From assembly GCA_025964325.1 (NCBI GenBank), contig JAOPZA010000197.1, forward strand, positions 1 through 35,073: a stretch of 35,073 nucleotides of DNA, given 5' to 3'. Below, piece by piece: positions 9,304 through 17,936 of this stretch. Position numbers and translations under genes: made by a program. Source of the stretch: Conexibacter sp. (GTDB lineage Bacteria > Actinomycetota > Thermoleophilia > Solirubrobacterales > Solirubrobacteraceae). Under the pieces are notes generated by a model that saw only the letters and a program-made list of their open reading frames with translations, searched no databases and was not told the DNA's origin. Positions within the stretch are counted from its first letter, which is position 1, and every line of letters starts with the position of its first letter.

Positions 9304-11898
9304 ATGCAGCTCGATCGCTTCACCATCAAGTCGCAGGAAGCGATCCAGGCAGCGCTCCGGCTGGCCGAGGATCGCCACAACCCGCAGGCCACGCCCGAGC
9401 ACCTCCTGTCGGTGCTGCTGGCGCAGCCCGAGAGCATCGTCCCCGCCGTCCTGCGCAAGGTCGGCGCCGACCCCGGCGCGGTCCGCAGCGAGCTGAACGG
9501 CGCGCTCGACACGCTGCCGACGATGAGCGGCCCGAGCGGCGGCAGCGGGCCGTCGACGGAGCTGATGCAGGTGGTGCGCGCCGCCGAGCACGAGATGCGG
9601 GAGCTGAAGGACGAGTTCGTCTCGACCGAGCACCTGCTGCTGTCGCTGTCCGGGCACAACTCGACGTCCGGCGAGCTGCTGCGCGGCGCCGGCGCCACAC
9701 ACGAGAACGTGCGGCAGGCGATCGACGACGTGCGCGGTCCGCACCGCGTCACCGACGCCGCACCCGAGGACAAGTACCAGGCGCTGGAGAAGTACGGGCG
9801 CGACCTGACGGAGGCGGCGGCGCTCGGCCAGCTCGATCCCGTGATCGGCCGCGACGACGAGATCCGCCGCGTGATCCAGGTGCTCTCCCGCCGCACGAAG
9901 AACAACCCCGTGCTGATCGGCGAGCCCGGCGTCGGCAAGACCGCGATCGCCGAGGGGCTCGCGCAGCGCGTGATCTCCGGCGACGTGCCGTCGAGCCTGC
10001 GCGACCGCAAGGTCGTCGCGCTCGACATCGGCGCCCTGGTCGCGGGCGCCAAGTACCGCGGCGAGTTCGAGGATCGCCTGAAGGCGGTCCTGAAGGAGAT
10101 CGCGGACGCCGACGGAACGGTGATCCTCTTCATCGACGAGCTGCACACGATCGTCGGCGCCGGCGGCGCGGAGGGTGCGGTCGACGCCGCCAACCTGCTG
10201 AAGCCGATGCTCGCGCGCGGCGAGCTCCGCGCGGTCGGGGCGACGACGCTCGACGAGTACCGCAAGCACATCGAGAAGGACCCGGCGCTCGAGCGCCGCT
10301 TCCAGCCGGTCTTCGTCGGCGAGCCGTCGGTGCAGGACACGATCGCGATCCTGCGCGGGCTGAAGGAGCGCTACGAGGTCCACCACGGCGTCGACATCCA
10401 GGACGCGGCGCTGATCGCGGCGGCGACCCTCTCGCACCGCTACATCGCCGACCGCTTCCTGCCGGACAAGGCGATCGACCTGATCGATGAGGCCGCCTCC
10501 AAGCTGCGGATCGAGATCGACTCGAAGCCGACCGAGATCGACGAGATCGACCGTCGCATCATGCAGCTCGAGATCGAGCGCGAGGCGCTGGCGAAGGAGT
10601 CCGACGAGGCCTCGGTCGCGCGCCGCGAGGCGATCGAGCGCGAGATCGCCGACCAGCAGGAGCGCTCTGCCGGGATGACGGCGCAGTGGCAGCGCGAGAA
10701 GGACGTGATCGACGCCGTCAAGGTCGTGCGCGAGCGGCTCGAGCAGGCGCGCGTCGAGGCCGAGCGGGCCGAGCGCGAAGCCGACCTCCAGCGCGCCGCC
10801 GAGCTGCGTTACGGCGAGATCCCCGCGCTCGAGAAGCAGCTCGCCGAAGCCGAGGCGACGACCGCGGCCGCGGCCGCCGAAGAGGAGCCGCAGGCGCAGT
10901 TCCTGAAGGAGAAGGTCGACGCCGAGGACGTCGCCGAGGTGGTCGAGAAGTGGACGGGGATCCCCGTCTCGCGGCTGCTCGAGGGCGAGGTCGAGAAGCT
11001 GGTGCAGATGGAGGATCGCCTGCATCAGCGGGTGATCGGCCAGCACGAGGCGGTCGAGGCGGTCGCCAACGCGCTGCGGCGCTCGCGCGCCGGGCTGCAG
11101 GACCCGGATCGCCCGATCGGCACGTTCCTGTTCCTCGGTCCGACCGGCGTCGGCAAGACCGAGCTGGCGCGCGCGCTGGCCGAGTTCATGTTCGACTCGC
11201 AGGACGCGATGATCCGGATCGACATGTCGGAGTACATGGAGAAGCACTCCGTCTCGCGGCTCGTCGGCGCGCCTCCCGGCTACGTCGGCTACGAGGAGGG
11301 CGGTCAGCTGACCGAGGCGGTGCGCCGCCGGCCCTACTCGGTTCTGCTGCTCGACGAGATCGAGAAGGCCCACCCGGACGTCTTCAACGCGCTGCTGCAG
11401 GTGATGGACGACCGGCGCCTGACCGACGGTCAGGGGCGCACCGTCGACTTCAAGAACGTCGTGCTGATCATGACCTCGAACATCCCTGGCGGCCAGGCCG
11501 GAGCGGAGGAGCACTTCCGGCCCGAGTTCATCAACCGCCTGGACGACATCGTCGCGTTCGACCGGCTCGACCGCGAGCAGATCGGCGCGATCGTCGAGCT
11601 TCAGGTGCAGCGGCTGGTCGCGCGGCTGCGCGAGCGGGACGTCGCGATCGAGCTGACCGGCGCGGCGCGGATGCTGCTCGGCGACCTCGGCTACGACCCG
11701 ACCTACGGCGCGCGTCCGCTCAAGCGCGTGATCCAGAAGCGGTTGGTCGACAAGCTGGCGCTCGCGCTGCTGCAGGGCGAGTTCCACGCCGGCGACCTGG
11801 TCGAGGTCGACGCGGTCGACGGCGAATTGGTGTTCGGCCTGGAGGCCGAACACGTGGAGGTTGGCTTGGCGGCCAACTCCCGGGAGGACTCCGCCTAG
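9304..11898 (+). CDS. clpB: Disaggregase ClpB (Hsp100)
   Basis: An 864-residue AAA+ disaggregase starting at ATG 9304 after GGAAGGA. It has the N-terminal Clp domain with two repeats (1-145), first Walker A GEPGVGKT at 206-213, Walker B LFIDE ending near 279, a long coiled-coil middle domain (about 400-530) and second Walker A GPTGVGKT at 612-619 with [15 protein letters not shown]. The middle domain separates it from ClpA and ClpC. Hexamers thread aggregated protein and work with DnaK/DnaJ, encoded just upstream. One oddity: after MTSN (ending at 726) only about ten residues precede [13 protein letters not shown], where the E. coli protein has roughly thirty, so a surface segment of the second AAA domain is missing. 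A HAIR-like operator precedes the gene. Confidence 0.96.
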   Translation: MQLDRFTIKSQEAIQAALRLAEDRHNPQATPEHLLSVLLAQPESIVPAVLRKVGADPGAVRSELNGALDTLPTMSGPSGGSGPSTELMQVVRAAEHEMRELKDEFVSTEHLLLSLSGHNSTSGELLRGAGATHENVRQAIDDVRGPHRVTDAAPEDKYQALEKYGRDLTEAAALGQLDPVIGRDDEIRRVIQVLSRRTKNNPVLIGEPGVGKTAIAEGLAQRVISGDVPSSLRDRKVVALDIGALVAGAKYRGEFEDRLKAVLKEIADADGTVILFIDELHTIVGAGGAEGAVDAANLLKPMLARGELRAVGATTLDEYRKHIEKDPALERRFQPVFVGEPSVQDTIAILRGLKERYEVHHGVDIQDAALIAAATLSHRYIADRFLPDKAIDLIDEAASKLRIEIDSKPTEIDEIDRRIMQLEIEREALAKESDEASVARREAIEREIADQQERSAGMTAQWQREKDVIDAVKVVRERLEQARVEAERAEREADLQRAAELRYGEIPALEKQLAEAEATTAAAAAEEEPQAQFLKEKVDAEDVAEVVEKWTGIPVSRLLEGEVEKLVQMEDRLHQRVIGQHEAVEAVANALRRSRAGLQDPDRPIGTFLFLGPTGVGKTELARALAEFMFDSQDAMIRIDMSEYMEKHSVSRLVGAPPGYVGYEEGGQLTEAVRRRPYSVLLLDEIEKAHPDVFNALLQVMDDRRLTDGQGRTVDFKNVVLIMTSNIPGGQAGAEEHFRPEFINRLDDIVAFDRLDREQIGAIVELQVQRLVARLRERDVAIELTGAARMLLGDLGYDPTYGARPLKRVIQKRLVDKLALALLQGEFHAGDLVEVDAVDGELVFGLEAEHVEVGLAANSREDSA

Positions 11899-12584
11899 CG
11901 ACCGGTCTTCGGCGTCGCTCTCGGTCTGCTGACCTGGTACTGGATCAGCAGCCGGGGCACCGTCGTCGGACGGTAGCCGGCGTGCGCGTCGATCTGGAAC
12001 GTCCAGCGACCGTAGGAGATCGGGAACGGGAAGACCTTCAGCGGCTTCGTCTTGAGGTGGCCGCAGGCGCCCTGCGCGTGGCCGATCCGCACCGAGCCGC
12101 GGAGCTTGCCGTTCGGCTGCACGTAGTGGACGTAGACGGCGTTGTTCGCGCCCAGGCCGAGTACGCGCCAGCGCACGCGCAGCGTGTTCGGATCGCCGCT
12201 GCTGGGGGAGAAGCTCGCCGTCAGCGGCGTCATCGCGAAGACGGCGCTGGCGACGTGGGGGCCGTCGGTGACCGACAGCGTCAGCTCGCGCTCGCCGGTC
12301 GTCCCGTGGAAGGCGGGCGCGGTGAAGCGCGCGCGGATGTTGCCCCTGCCGTCGCTCGTGCCGCTGCCGAGCTGCTGCGTGCCGCGCAGCTTCGCGGTCC
12401 AGTGGGTCGACGGCTTGAAGCCGCTGCCGGTCAGCCAGCCGAGCTGACCGCTGTGGTAGCAGCCGGGCGCGAGCGTGACCTTGGCGGCCGCGGCGGTCGC
12501 AGGCGCGGCCACGGGGGCGAGCAGGGCGGCGGCCGCGAGCGCGGCGAGCGGAGTGACGGGAAGGAGGCGCACGGGCGGCATCAT
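11895..12584 (-). CDS. Secreted protein of unknown function, Ig-like repeats likely
   Basis: I start at ATG 12584 (a second ATG follows directly), giving 229 residues; an in-frame GTG at 12629 would add 15 residues before the signal peptide. Residues 6-33 are a clear signal sequence rich in Leu and Ala ending in ATAAAA. The mature chain has two beta-rich halves. The first contains [16 protein letters not shown] and resembles Ig-like repeats of surface proteins. The second contains [19 protein letters not shown], a GACGHLKTK segment, and [12 protein letters not shown]. Two cysteines may form a disulfide after export. I recognise no enzyme motif. Its stop overlaps the clpB stop by four bases (CTAG), tail to tail. 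Function unknown. Confidence 0.75.
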   Translation of the reverse strand: MMPPVRLLPVTPLAALAAAALLAPVAAPATAAAAKVTLAPGCYHSGQLGWLTGSGFKPSTHWTAKLRGTQQLGSGTSDGRGNIRARFTAPAFHGTTGERELTLSVTDGPHVASAVFAMTPLTASFSPSSGDPNTLRVRWRVLGLGANNAVYVHYVQPNGKLRGSVRIGHAQGACGHLKTKPLKVFPFPISYGRWTFQIDAHAGYRPTTVPRLLIQYQVSRPRATPKTGR

Positions 12585-12656
12585 CGTTGCAAATGCGGCG
12601 AGCGCCGGTCGATGCCGCGGTGGGTGCACGGCGGGCTCCGGTCGGATACAACCTTT

Positions 12657-12664
12657 GCTAGACG
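12657..12664 (+). promoter_or_regulatory. Candidate extended -10 (TGCTAGACG) before the GYD gene
   Basis: TGC followed by TAGACG recalls the TGC-TANNNT boxes before dnaK, purC and purF, though its last base is G. It would give a leader of about 30 nt carrying GGGAGG at 12690-12695. The same transcript could continue into purD. Confidence 0.35.
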
Positions 12665-12701
12665 AGCGATTCGCGCGATCGACGACGACGGGAGGAACGC
12701 C

Positions 12702-12983
12702 ATGCCGACGTACATCATGCTCTCGACCTTGACGCCCGAGGGTACGCAGACGATCAAGAACAACCCGCAGCGCATCCGCGAGATCAACAAGGAAGTCGAG
12801 CAGCTCGGCGCGACCGTGAAGGCGCAGTGGTGCACGCTCGGCCGCTTCGACTTCATCAACGTCGTGGAGGCGCCCGACGAGAAGACGATCGCCCGCGTCT
12901 CGCTCGAGCTCGGCTCGCGCGGCACGGTCCGCTACGAGACGCTCTCGGCGATCCCGATCGACGAGTTCATCTCATCGCTCTGA
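12702..12983 (+). CDS. GYD-domain protein
   Basis: A 93-residue protein starting at ATG 12702 behind GGGAGG. It opens with PTYIMLSTLTPEG, continues with a helix (RIREINKEVEQLGATVKAQW), then GRFDFINVVEAPDEKTIARVSLELGSRG and ends with ETLSAIPIDEF. This order matches the small GYD family, ferredoxin-like alpha/beta proteins of unknown function. Here the name-giving motif reads GRFDF. It contains no obvious catalytic residues. It lies 39 nt before purD, whose ribosome binding site is in the gap, with no terminator between, so it probably leads the purine operon. A role in purine synthesis is suggested by position only. Confidence 0.85.
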   Translation: MPTYIMLSTLTPEGTQTIKNNPQRIREINKEVEQLGATVKAQWCTLGRFDFINVVEAPDEKTIARVSLELGSRGTVRYETLSAIPIDEFISSL

Positions 12984-13022
12984 TGCCCGCCGGCGGAACC
13001 CCGACAGGAGGCTGACCGACCC

Positions 13023-14303
13023 GTGGCAGACAAGGTCCTCGTGATCGGCTCCGGCGGGCGCGAGCACGCGATCGTGCGCGCGCTGCGCCGCTCGCCGCAG
13101 GCGCCCGAGGTGCTGTGCGCGCCCGGCAACGCGGGCATCGCGGCCGACGCGCGCCTGCTCGACGTCGCCGTCGACGACGTCGAGGGCCTCCTCGCCGCGG
13201 CGCGCGCGGAGGGCGTCGCGCTGACCGTCGTCGGACCGGAGGTGCCGCTCGTCGCGGGCGTCGTCGACGCCTTCGCGGCGGCCGGCCTGCGCTGCTTCGG
13301 CCCGGTCGCGGCAGCGGCGCGGCTGGAGGGCTCGAAGGCCTTCTCGAAGGAGCTGATGGACGCGGCGGGCGTGCCGACGGCCGCGCACCGCGTCGTCACC
13401 ACCGTCGCCGACGGGCTCGCCGCGATCGACCGCTACCCGATCGTGATCAAGGCCGACGGGCTGGCGGCCGGCAAGGGCGTGATCATCGCCGCCGACGAGA
13501 CGCAGGCGCGCGCGGCGCTCGAGGCGTTCCTCGTCGAGCACCGCTACGGCACCGAGCGCGTCGTCGTGGAGGAGCACCTCGTCGGCGAGGAGGTCTCGCT
13601 GCTCGCGCTCTGCGATGGCGAGCGCGCGATCGCGATGGCGCCGGCGCAGGACTACAAGCGGATCTTCGACGGCGACGAGGGCCCGAACACCGGCGGGATG
13701 GGCTCCTACTCGCCGGTCCCCGGGTTCGACGCCGCGCGCGCCGAGGAGCTGGCGGCGCAGGTCCACCAGCCGATCGTCGACGAGCTGGCGCGGCGCGGCG
13801 CCCCGTTCCACGGCGTCCTCTACGCCGGCCTGATGTTGACGCCCGACGGCGTGCGGGTGCTGGAGTACAACGTCCGCTTCGGCGATCCCGAGACGCAGGC
13901 GGTGCTGCTGCGGCTGCGCTCCGACCTGCTCGAGCTGCTGATCAACGCCTCGCGCCCCGGCGGCCTCGCCGGCACGAGGCTCGAGTGGGCGCCGGAGACC
14001 GCCGTCACGCTCGTGCTCGCGAGCGCGGGCTATCCCGAGTCGCCGCGCACCGGCGACCCGATCTCCGGGCTGGACGCGGTGCCCGACGCCGTCGAGGTGA
14101 CGCACGCCGGCACGGCGCGGAGCGCGGACGGCGCGATCGTCACGGCCGGCGGCCGCGTGCTGAACGTGACCGCGCTCGGGGGCGACGCCGCCTCGGCGCG
14201 CGACGCCGCTTATGCTGCGGCCGACCTGATCGCCTTCGACGGGCGCCAGCTGCGGCGGGACATCGCGCTGCGCGCCGTCCGACCAACCCGGAGCCCCGCA
14301 TGA
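13023..14303 (+). CDS. purD: Phosphoribosylamine-glycine ligase (GAR synthetase)
   Basis: A 426-residue enzyme starting at GTG 13023 with AGGAGG upstream. It condenses phosphoribosylamine and glycine using ATP, the second step of purine synthesis. The N-terminal domain opens with [17 protein letters not shown]. The ATP-grasp domain contains [14 protein letters not shown] (Lys143), followed by the PurD signature [14 protein letters not shown] and the metal-binding [12 protein letters not shown]. The length is normal. The purE ATG overlaps its stop as ATGA, so the two are translationally coupled. There is no fusion to purM or purN, unlike in eukaryotes. Confidence 0.97.
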   Translation: MADKVLVIGSGGREHAIVRALRRSPQAPEVLCAPGNAGIAADARLLDVAVDDVEGLLAAARAEGVALTVVGPEVPLVAGVVDAFAAAGLRCFGPVAAAARLEGSKAFSKELMDAAGVPTAAHRVVTTVADGLAAIDRYPIVIKADGLAAGKGVIIAADETQARAALEAFLVEHRYGTERVVVEEHLVGEEVSLLALCDGERAIAMAPAQDYKRIFDGDEGPNTGGMGSYSPVPGFDAARAEELAAQVHQPIVDELARRGAPFHGVLYAGLMLTPDGVRVLEYNVRFGDPETQAVLLRLRSDLLELLINASRPGGLAGTRLEWAPETAVTLVLASAGYPESPRTGDPISGLDAVPDAVEVTHAGTARSADGAIVTAGGRVLNVTALGGDAASARDAAYAAADLIAFDGRQLRRDIALRAVRPTRSPA

Positions 14304-14791
14304 GCGAAGAGCCGCAACTCGCATCCGTCCCCCAGCCCCCCGGCACGTCCGAGGAGGTCGCCGAGCTCGAGCAGGAGCTGGTCGCCAACGGCGTGCTGGT
14401 CGGGATCGTGATGGGCTCCGAGAGCGACCGGCCGGCGATGGAGAAGGCGGCGGCCGAGCTCGAGCAGCGCGGCATCGCCCACGAGGTGCGCGTGATGTCG
14501 GCGCACCGCGATCCCGACACCGTCGCCGACTACGCCCGCACGGCCGCGCCGCGTGGCATCAAGGTGATCATCGCCGGCGCCGGCCTCTCGGCCGCGCTGC
14601 CCGGCGTCGTCGCCGCGCACACCGAGCTGCCCGTGATCGGCGTGCCACTGACGAGCAGAACGTCGGTCGCCGGCGGGCTCGACGCGCTGCTGTCGATCGC
14701 GCAGATGCCGCCCGGCGTGCCGGTCGCCTGCGTCGGGATCGACAACGCGCGCAACGCGGCGCTCCTCGCCGCCCGCATCCTCGGCGGGTAG
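14300..14791 (+). CDS. purE: N5-carboxyaminoimidazole ribonucleotide mutase
   Basis: A 163-residue PurE starting at ATG 14300, overlapping the purD stop by four bases. The core begins [18 protein letters not shown], with SAHRDPD containing the conserved His69, and [20 protein letters not shown], which match bacterial class I PurE. Class I enzymes need PurK to supply N5-CAIR, and no purK is present in this window. The first 31 residues ([15 protein letters not shown] and onward) precede the usual start of the domain; they look disordered, then helical, and are an unusual extension, although the overlapping start argues that they are translated. purB follows 8 nt downstream. Confidence 0.95.
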   Translation: MSEEPQLASVPQPPGTSEEVAELEQELVANGVLVGIVMGSESDRPAMEKAAAELEQRGIAHEVRVMSAHRDPDTVADYARTAAPRGIKVIIAGAGLSAALPGVVAAHTELPVIGVPLTSRTSVAGGLDALLSIAQMPPGVPVACVGIDNARNAALLAARILGG

Positions 14792-14799
14792 GTGCAGGC

Positions 14800-16077
14800 G
14801 TGATCGCCCGCTACACCCGCCCCGAGCTCGGGCGCCTCTGGTCCGACGAAGCCCGCATGAACGCGTGGCGCGACGTCGAGGTCGCGGCCTGCGAGGCGAT
14901 GGAGGGGCCGACGCCCGAGGAGCTCGAGGGGATCCGCAACGCGACCTTCACGGTCGCCGCGGTCGACGAGCGGGAGAGAACGACGGACCACGACATGGCC
15001 GCCTTCGTCGACGTCCTGTCGGCCTCGGCCGGCCCGGGCGGCCGCTGGATCCATTTCGGCCTGACCTCCTCCGACGTGCTCGACACCGCCCTCGGAGTGC
15101 AGATCCGCCGCGCCGGCGACGTGATCGTCCCGGGCGCGCACCGGCTCGTCGAGACGCTCGCGGCACAGGCGCGCCGCCACAAGGACACGCTCACGGTCGG
15201 GCGCACGCACGGCGTGCACGCCGAGCCGACCTCGTTCGGGATCAAGCTCGCCGGCTTCGCCTTCGAGGCGCATCGCAACGCGCAGCGGCTCGAACGGGCC
15301 TTCGCGCAGGCGTCGGTCGGCGCGCTCTCCGGGGCGGTCGGGACGTACGCCGCCAGCTCGCCGGAGTTCGAGGCGCGCGTGCTGGAGCGGCTCGGCCTCG
15401 AGCGCGAGCCGGTCTCCACCCAGGTCGTCGCGCGCGACCGCCACGCCGAGCTGCTGCAGGCGATCGCGCTCGCGGGCGCCGGGCTCGAGCGCTTCGCGAC
15501 CGAGATCCGCCACCTCCAGCGGACCGAGGTGCGCGAGGTCGAGGAGCCGTTCCGCGCCGGCCAGAAGGGCTCGAGCGCGATGCCGCACAAGCGCAACCCG
15601 ATCAAGAGCGAGCAGATCACGGGCCTCGCGCGCGTCCTGCGCGGGAACGCGCAGGCGGCGGTCGAGGACGTCGCGCTGTGGCACGAGCGCGACATCTCGC
15701 ACTCGTCGGTCGAGCGCGTGATCCTGCCCGACTCGACGATCCTGATCGACTATCTCCAGCACCGCACGATCGCGCTCGTCGAGGGGATGGTCGTCCACGC
15801 CGACCGTATGCGCGAGAACCTCGAGCTGACGCACGGCGCGCTCTTCTCGCAGCGCCTGCTGCTCGCGCTGATCGAGCAGCAGGGGCTGGTCCGCGACGAG
15901 GCCTACCGCATCATCCAGCGCACCGCGCAGCAGGCGTGGGACACGGGCACGCCGCTGCGCGACCTGATCGCGGCCGAGCCGGCCGCGCAGGGCCTCGACC
16001 TCGACGCGATCTTCGACTACCGCCACTACCTGCGCCACGCCGACGCGATCTTCGCGCGGCTCGACGAGATCGCCTGA
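14800..16077 (+). CDS. purB: Adenylosuccinate lyase
   Basis: A 425-residue fumarase/aspartase-superfamily lyase starting at GTG 14800, eight bases after purE, with an AGGTG just upstream. It carries out two beta-eliminations of fumarate: SAICAR to AICAR, and adenylosuccinate to AMP. Visible motifs are TDHDMAAF, FGLTSSDVLDTA, GRTHGVHAEPTSFG with the conserved catalytic-region His, and the superfamily signature GSSAMPHKRNP from about residue 257. The length is that of the short bacterial (B. subtilis/T. maritima) type. Argininosuccinate lyase and fumarase are excluded by the overall pattern and pur context. Confidence 0.97.
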   Translation: MIARYTRPELGRLWSDEARMNAWRDVEVAACEAMEGPTPEELEGIRNATFTVAAVDERERTTDHDMAAFVDVLSASAGPGGRWIHFGLTSSDVLDTALGVQIRRAGDVIVPGAHRLVETLAAQARRHKDTLTVGRTHGVHAEPTSFGIKLAGFAFEAHRNAQRLERAFAQASVGALSGAVGTYAASSPEFEARVLERLGLEREPVSTQVVARDRHAELLQAIALAGAGLERFATEIRHLQRTEVREVEEPFRAGQKGSSAMPHKRNPIKSEQITGLARVLRGNAQAAVEDVALWHERDISHSSVERVILPDSTILIDYLQHRTIALVEGMVVHADRMRENLELTHGALFSQRLLLALIEQQGLVRDEAYRIIQRTAQQAWDTGTPLRDLIAAEPAAQGLDLDAIFDYRHYLRHADAIFARLDEIA

Positions 16078-16115
16078 GCGGCGGGCCGGGCGCACCGCTC
16101 GCCGTCGGACGCCGC

Positions 16116-16124
16116 TGCTAGCAT
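16116..16124 (+). promoter_or_regulatory. Extended -10 (TGC-TAGCAT), leaderless placement before purC
   Basis: TGC followed by TAGCAT (16119-16124) ends 8 nt before the purC GTG, and no Shine-Dalgarno sequence fits in between. This predicts a second promoter in the pur cluster giving a leaderless purC-S-Q-L mRNA. Confidence 0.5.
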
Positions 16125-16132
16125 CGACCAAC

Positions 16133-17011
16133 GTGAGCGCCCTCTCCGACCTGCCCCTCGTCGCCTCGGGCAAGGTCCGTGAGATCTACGATCTCGGCGA
16201 CCGGCTGCTGCTGGTCGCGTCGGACCGCATCTCGACCTACGACGTCGTCCATCCGACCGAGATCCCCGACAAGGGCAAGGTCCTGACGGCCCTTTCCGTC
16301 TTCTGGTTCGAGCGTACCGGCGGGATCGTCCCCAACCACCTCGTCTCCTTCACCGACGGCGTGCCCGACGAGGTGCGCGGCCGCGCGCTCGTCGTCCGCA
16401 AGCTGAAGATGCTGCCGGTCGAGGCGGTCATCCGCGGCTACATCACGGGCTCCGGCTGGAAGGACTACCAGGCGACCGGCGCGATCTCCGGGATCGAGCT
16501 GCCGCCCGGCCTGCAGGAGTCCCAGCAGCTGCCGGAGCCGCTCTACACGCCGAGCACGAAGGCCGACGTCGGCCACGACGAGGCGATCGACTTCGAGCGC
16601 TCCGCCGAGCTGGTCGGCGACCGTACGCTGGCGCAGGAGATCCGGCGCGTCTCGGTCGCGCTCTACGAGTACGCGGCGGAGCACGCGCGCGAGCGCGGGA
16701 TCATCCTCGCCGACACGAAGTTCGAGCTCGGGCTCGACAGCGACGGCTCGCTGATGCTCGGCGACGAGGTGCTGACGCCCGACTCCTCGCGCTTCTGGCC
16801 GCTCGCCGGCTACGAGACCGGTCGCGGGCAGCCGAGCTTCGACAAGCAGATCGCGCGCGACTGGGCCGCCGGCAGCGGCTGGGACAGAGCGCCGCCCGCC
16901 CCCGAGCTGCCGGCCGAGATCGTCGAGCGCACGCGCGCGAAGTACGTCGAGGTCTACGAGCTGATCACCGGCGAGCCCTTCAGCGCCTGGCTCGAGCGGG
17001 TTGGACCATGA
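16133..17011 (+). CDS. purC: SAICAR synthetase
   Basis: A 292-residue enzyme starting at GTG 16133. It joins CAIR to aspartate with ATP. The N-terminus has ASGKVREIYDLGDRLLLVASDRISTYDVV, the typical nucleotide-binding start. VRKLKMLPVEAVIRGYITGSGWKDY is the signature region and PEPLYTPSTKAD a substrate segment. ILADTKFELGLD contains the metal-binding acidic residues, and EVLTPDSSRFW the Asp-Ser-Ser-Arg motif. It is longer than the E. coli enzyme and is of the yeast/actinobacterial length. It starts 55 nt after purB behind its own -10-like box, and its stop overlaps the purS ATG (ATGA). Confidence 0.97.
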   Translation: MSALSDLPLVASGKVREIYDLGDRLLLVASDRISTYDVVHPTEIPDKGKVLTALSVFWFERTGGIVPNHLVSFTDGVPDEVRGRALVVRKLKMLPVEAVIRGYITGSGWKDYQATGAISGIELPPGLQESQQLPEPLYTPSTKADVGHDEAIDFERSAELVGDRTLAQEIRRVSVALYEYAAEHARERGIILADTKFELGLDSDGSLMLGDEVLTPDSSRFWPLAGYETGRGQPSFDKQIARDWAAGSGWDRAPPAPELPAEIVERTRAKYVEVYELITGEPFSAWLERVGP

Positions 17012-17253
17012 TGACCCGCGTGCGCGTCCTCGTGCGGCCGAAGGCCGGGATCCTCGACCCGCAGGGGCAGGCGGTCGAGCGCGCCCTGCCCGCGCTCGGC
17101 TTCGCCGGCGTCGCCAACGTCCACGTCGGCCGGCTGATCGAGCTGGACGTCGACGATCCCGCGCAGCTGCCCGAGATGTGCCGCAAGCTGCTCGTGAACC
17201 CGCTGATCGAGGACTACGAGATCGTCGACGCCGACGTCGCGCCGGCACGATGA
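17008..17253 (+). CDS. purS: FGAM synthase subunit PurS
   Basis: An 81-residue protein starting at ATG 17008 (a second ATG follows directly). It overlaps purC and purQ by four bases each. RVRVLVRPKAGILDPQGQAVERALPALGF and the C-terminal CRKLLVNPLIEDYEI are characteristic of PurS. It bridges PurQ and the small PurL in the three-part formylglycinamidine synthase found in Gram-positive bacteria and Archaea. The tight overlaps would favour synthesis in matching amounts. Confidence 0.96.
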   Translation: MMTRVRVLVRPKAGILDPQGQAVERALPALGFAGVANVHVGRLIELDVDDPAQLPEMCRKLLVNPLIEDYEIVDADVAPAR

Positions 17254-17936
17254 GGTTCGGCGTCGTCCGCTTCCCCGGCTCGTGCGACGAGGTCGACGCG
17301 CAGCTCGCCTGCGAGCGCGTCACCGACGCGACGATCCTCTGGCACGGCGACCGCGACCTGCAGGGCGTCGACGCGGTCGTGATCCCCGGCGGCTTCTCCT
17401 ACGGCGACTACCTGCGCCCCGGCGCGATCGCCCGCTTCTCGCCGGTGATGGAGTCCGTCATCGCGTTCGCGCGCGAGGGCGGGATCGTCTTCGGCATCTG
17501 CAACGGCTTCCAGGTCCTCTGCGAGGCCGGCCTGCTGCCCGGCGCGCTGCTGACGAACGCGTCGCTGCGCTTCGTCTGCCGCCAGGTCGACGTCGTCGTC
17601 GAGGACACCGCCACCGCCTTCACGAACGCCTGCCGGGAGGGGGGGCGCGGTACAAGGCTCTCGATCCCCGTCAAGCACACGACCGGCCGCTGGTACGCGC
17701 CGCCGGAGCTGCTCGACCAGGTCGAGTCGGGCGGCCAGGTCCTGCTGCGCTACGCGCCGGGCCAGAACCCGAACGGCTCGCTCGCCGACGTCGCCGGGGT
17801 GCGCAACGAGGCCGGCAACGTCTTCGGGCTGATGCCGCACCCCGAGCACGCGGTCGACCCGCTGACCGGCTCCGTCGACGGGCTGACGCTCTTCGCCTCG
17901 ATCCGCGACCACGTCACCGCGCATGTCGCTGCCTGA
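17250..17936 (+). CDS. purQ: FGAM synthase glutaminase subunit PurQ
   Basis: A 228-residue class I glutamine amidotransferase starting at ATG 17250. It provides ammonia to PurL. VIPGGFSYGDYLRPGAIA is the oxyanion-side segment and GICNGFQ holds the nucleophile Cys84. GLMPHPEHAVDP holds the His and Glu of the triad. All key residues are present. The start overlaps purS as ATGA, and the end overlaps purL by 14 nt. The assignment is firm. Confidence 0.97.
   Translation: MRFGVVRFPGSCDEVDAQLACERVTDATILWHGDRDLQGVDAVVIPGGFSYGDYLRPGAIARFSPVMESVIAFAREGGIVFGICNGFQVLCEAGLLPGALLTNASLRFVCRQVDVVVEDTATAFTNACREGGRGTRLSIPVKHTTGRWYAPPELLDQVESGGQVLLRYAPGQNPNGSLADVAGVRNEAGNVFGLMPHPEHAVDPLTGSVDGLTLFASIRDHVTAHVAA

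Noticed and set aside
8617-12651. A 1,344-codon open frame on the minus strand opposite dnaJ, hspR and clpB
   Set aside because: It is an antisense shadow produced by GC-rich codon bias. The plus-strand frames carry complete, well-known proteins, and the minus translation is low-complexity Arg/Ala/Leu/Val text without motifs.
12629-12651. Earlier start (GTG 12629 or beyond) for the secreted protein
   Set aside because: It would put 15 or more residues with several prolines and histidines before a signal peptide that is already complete from ATG 12584.
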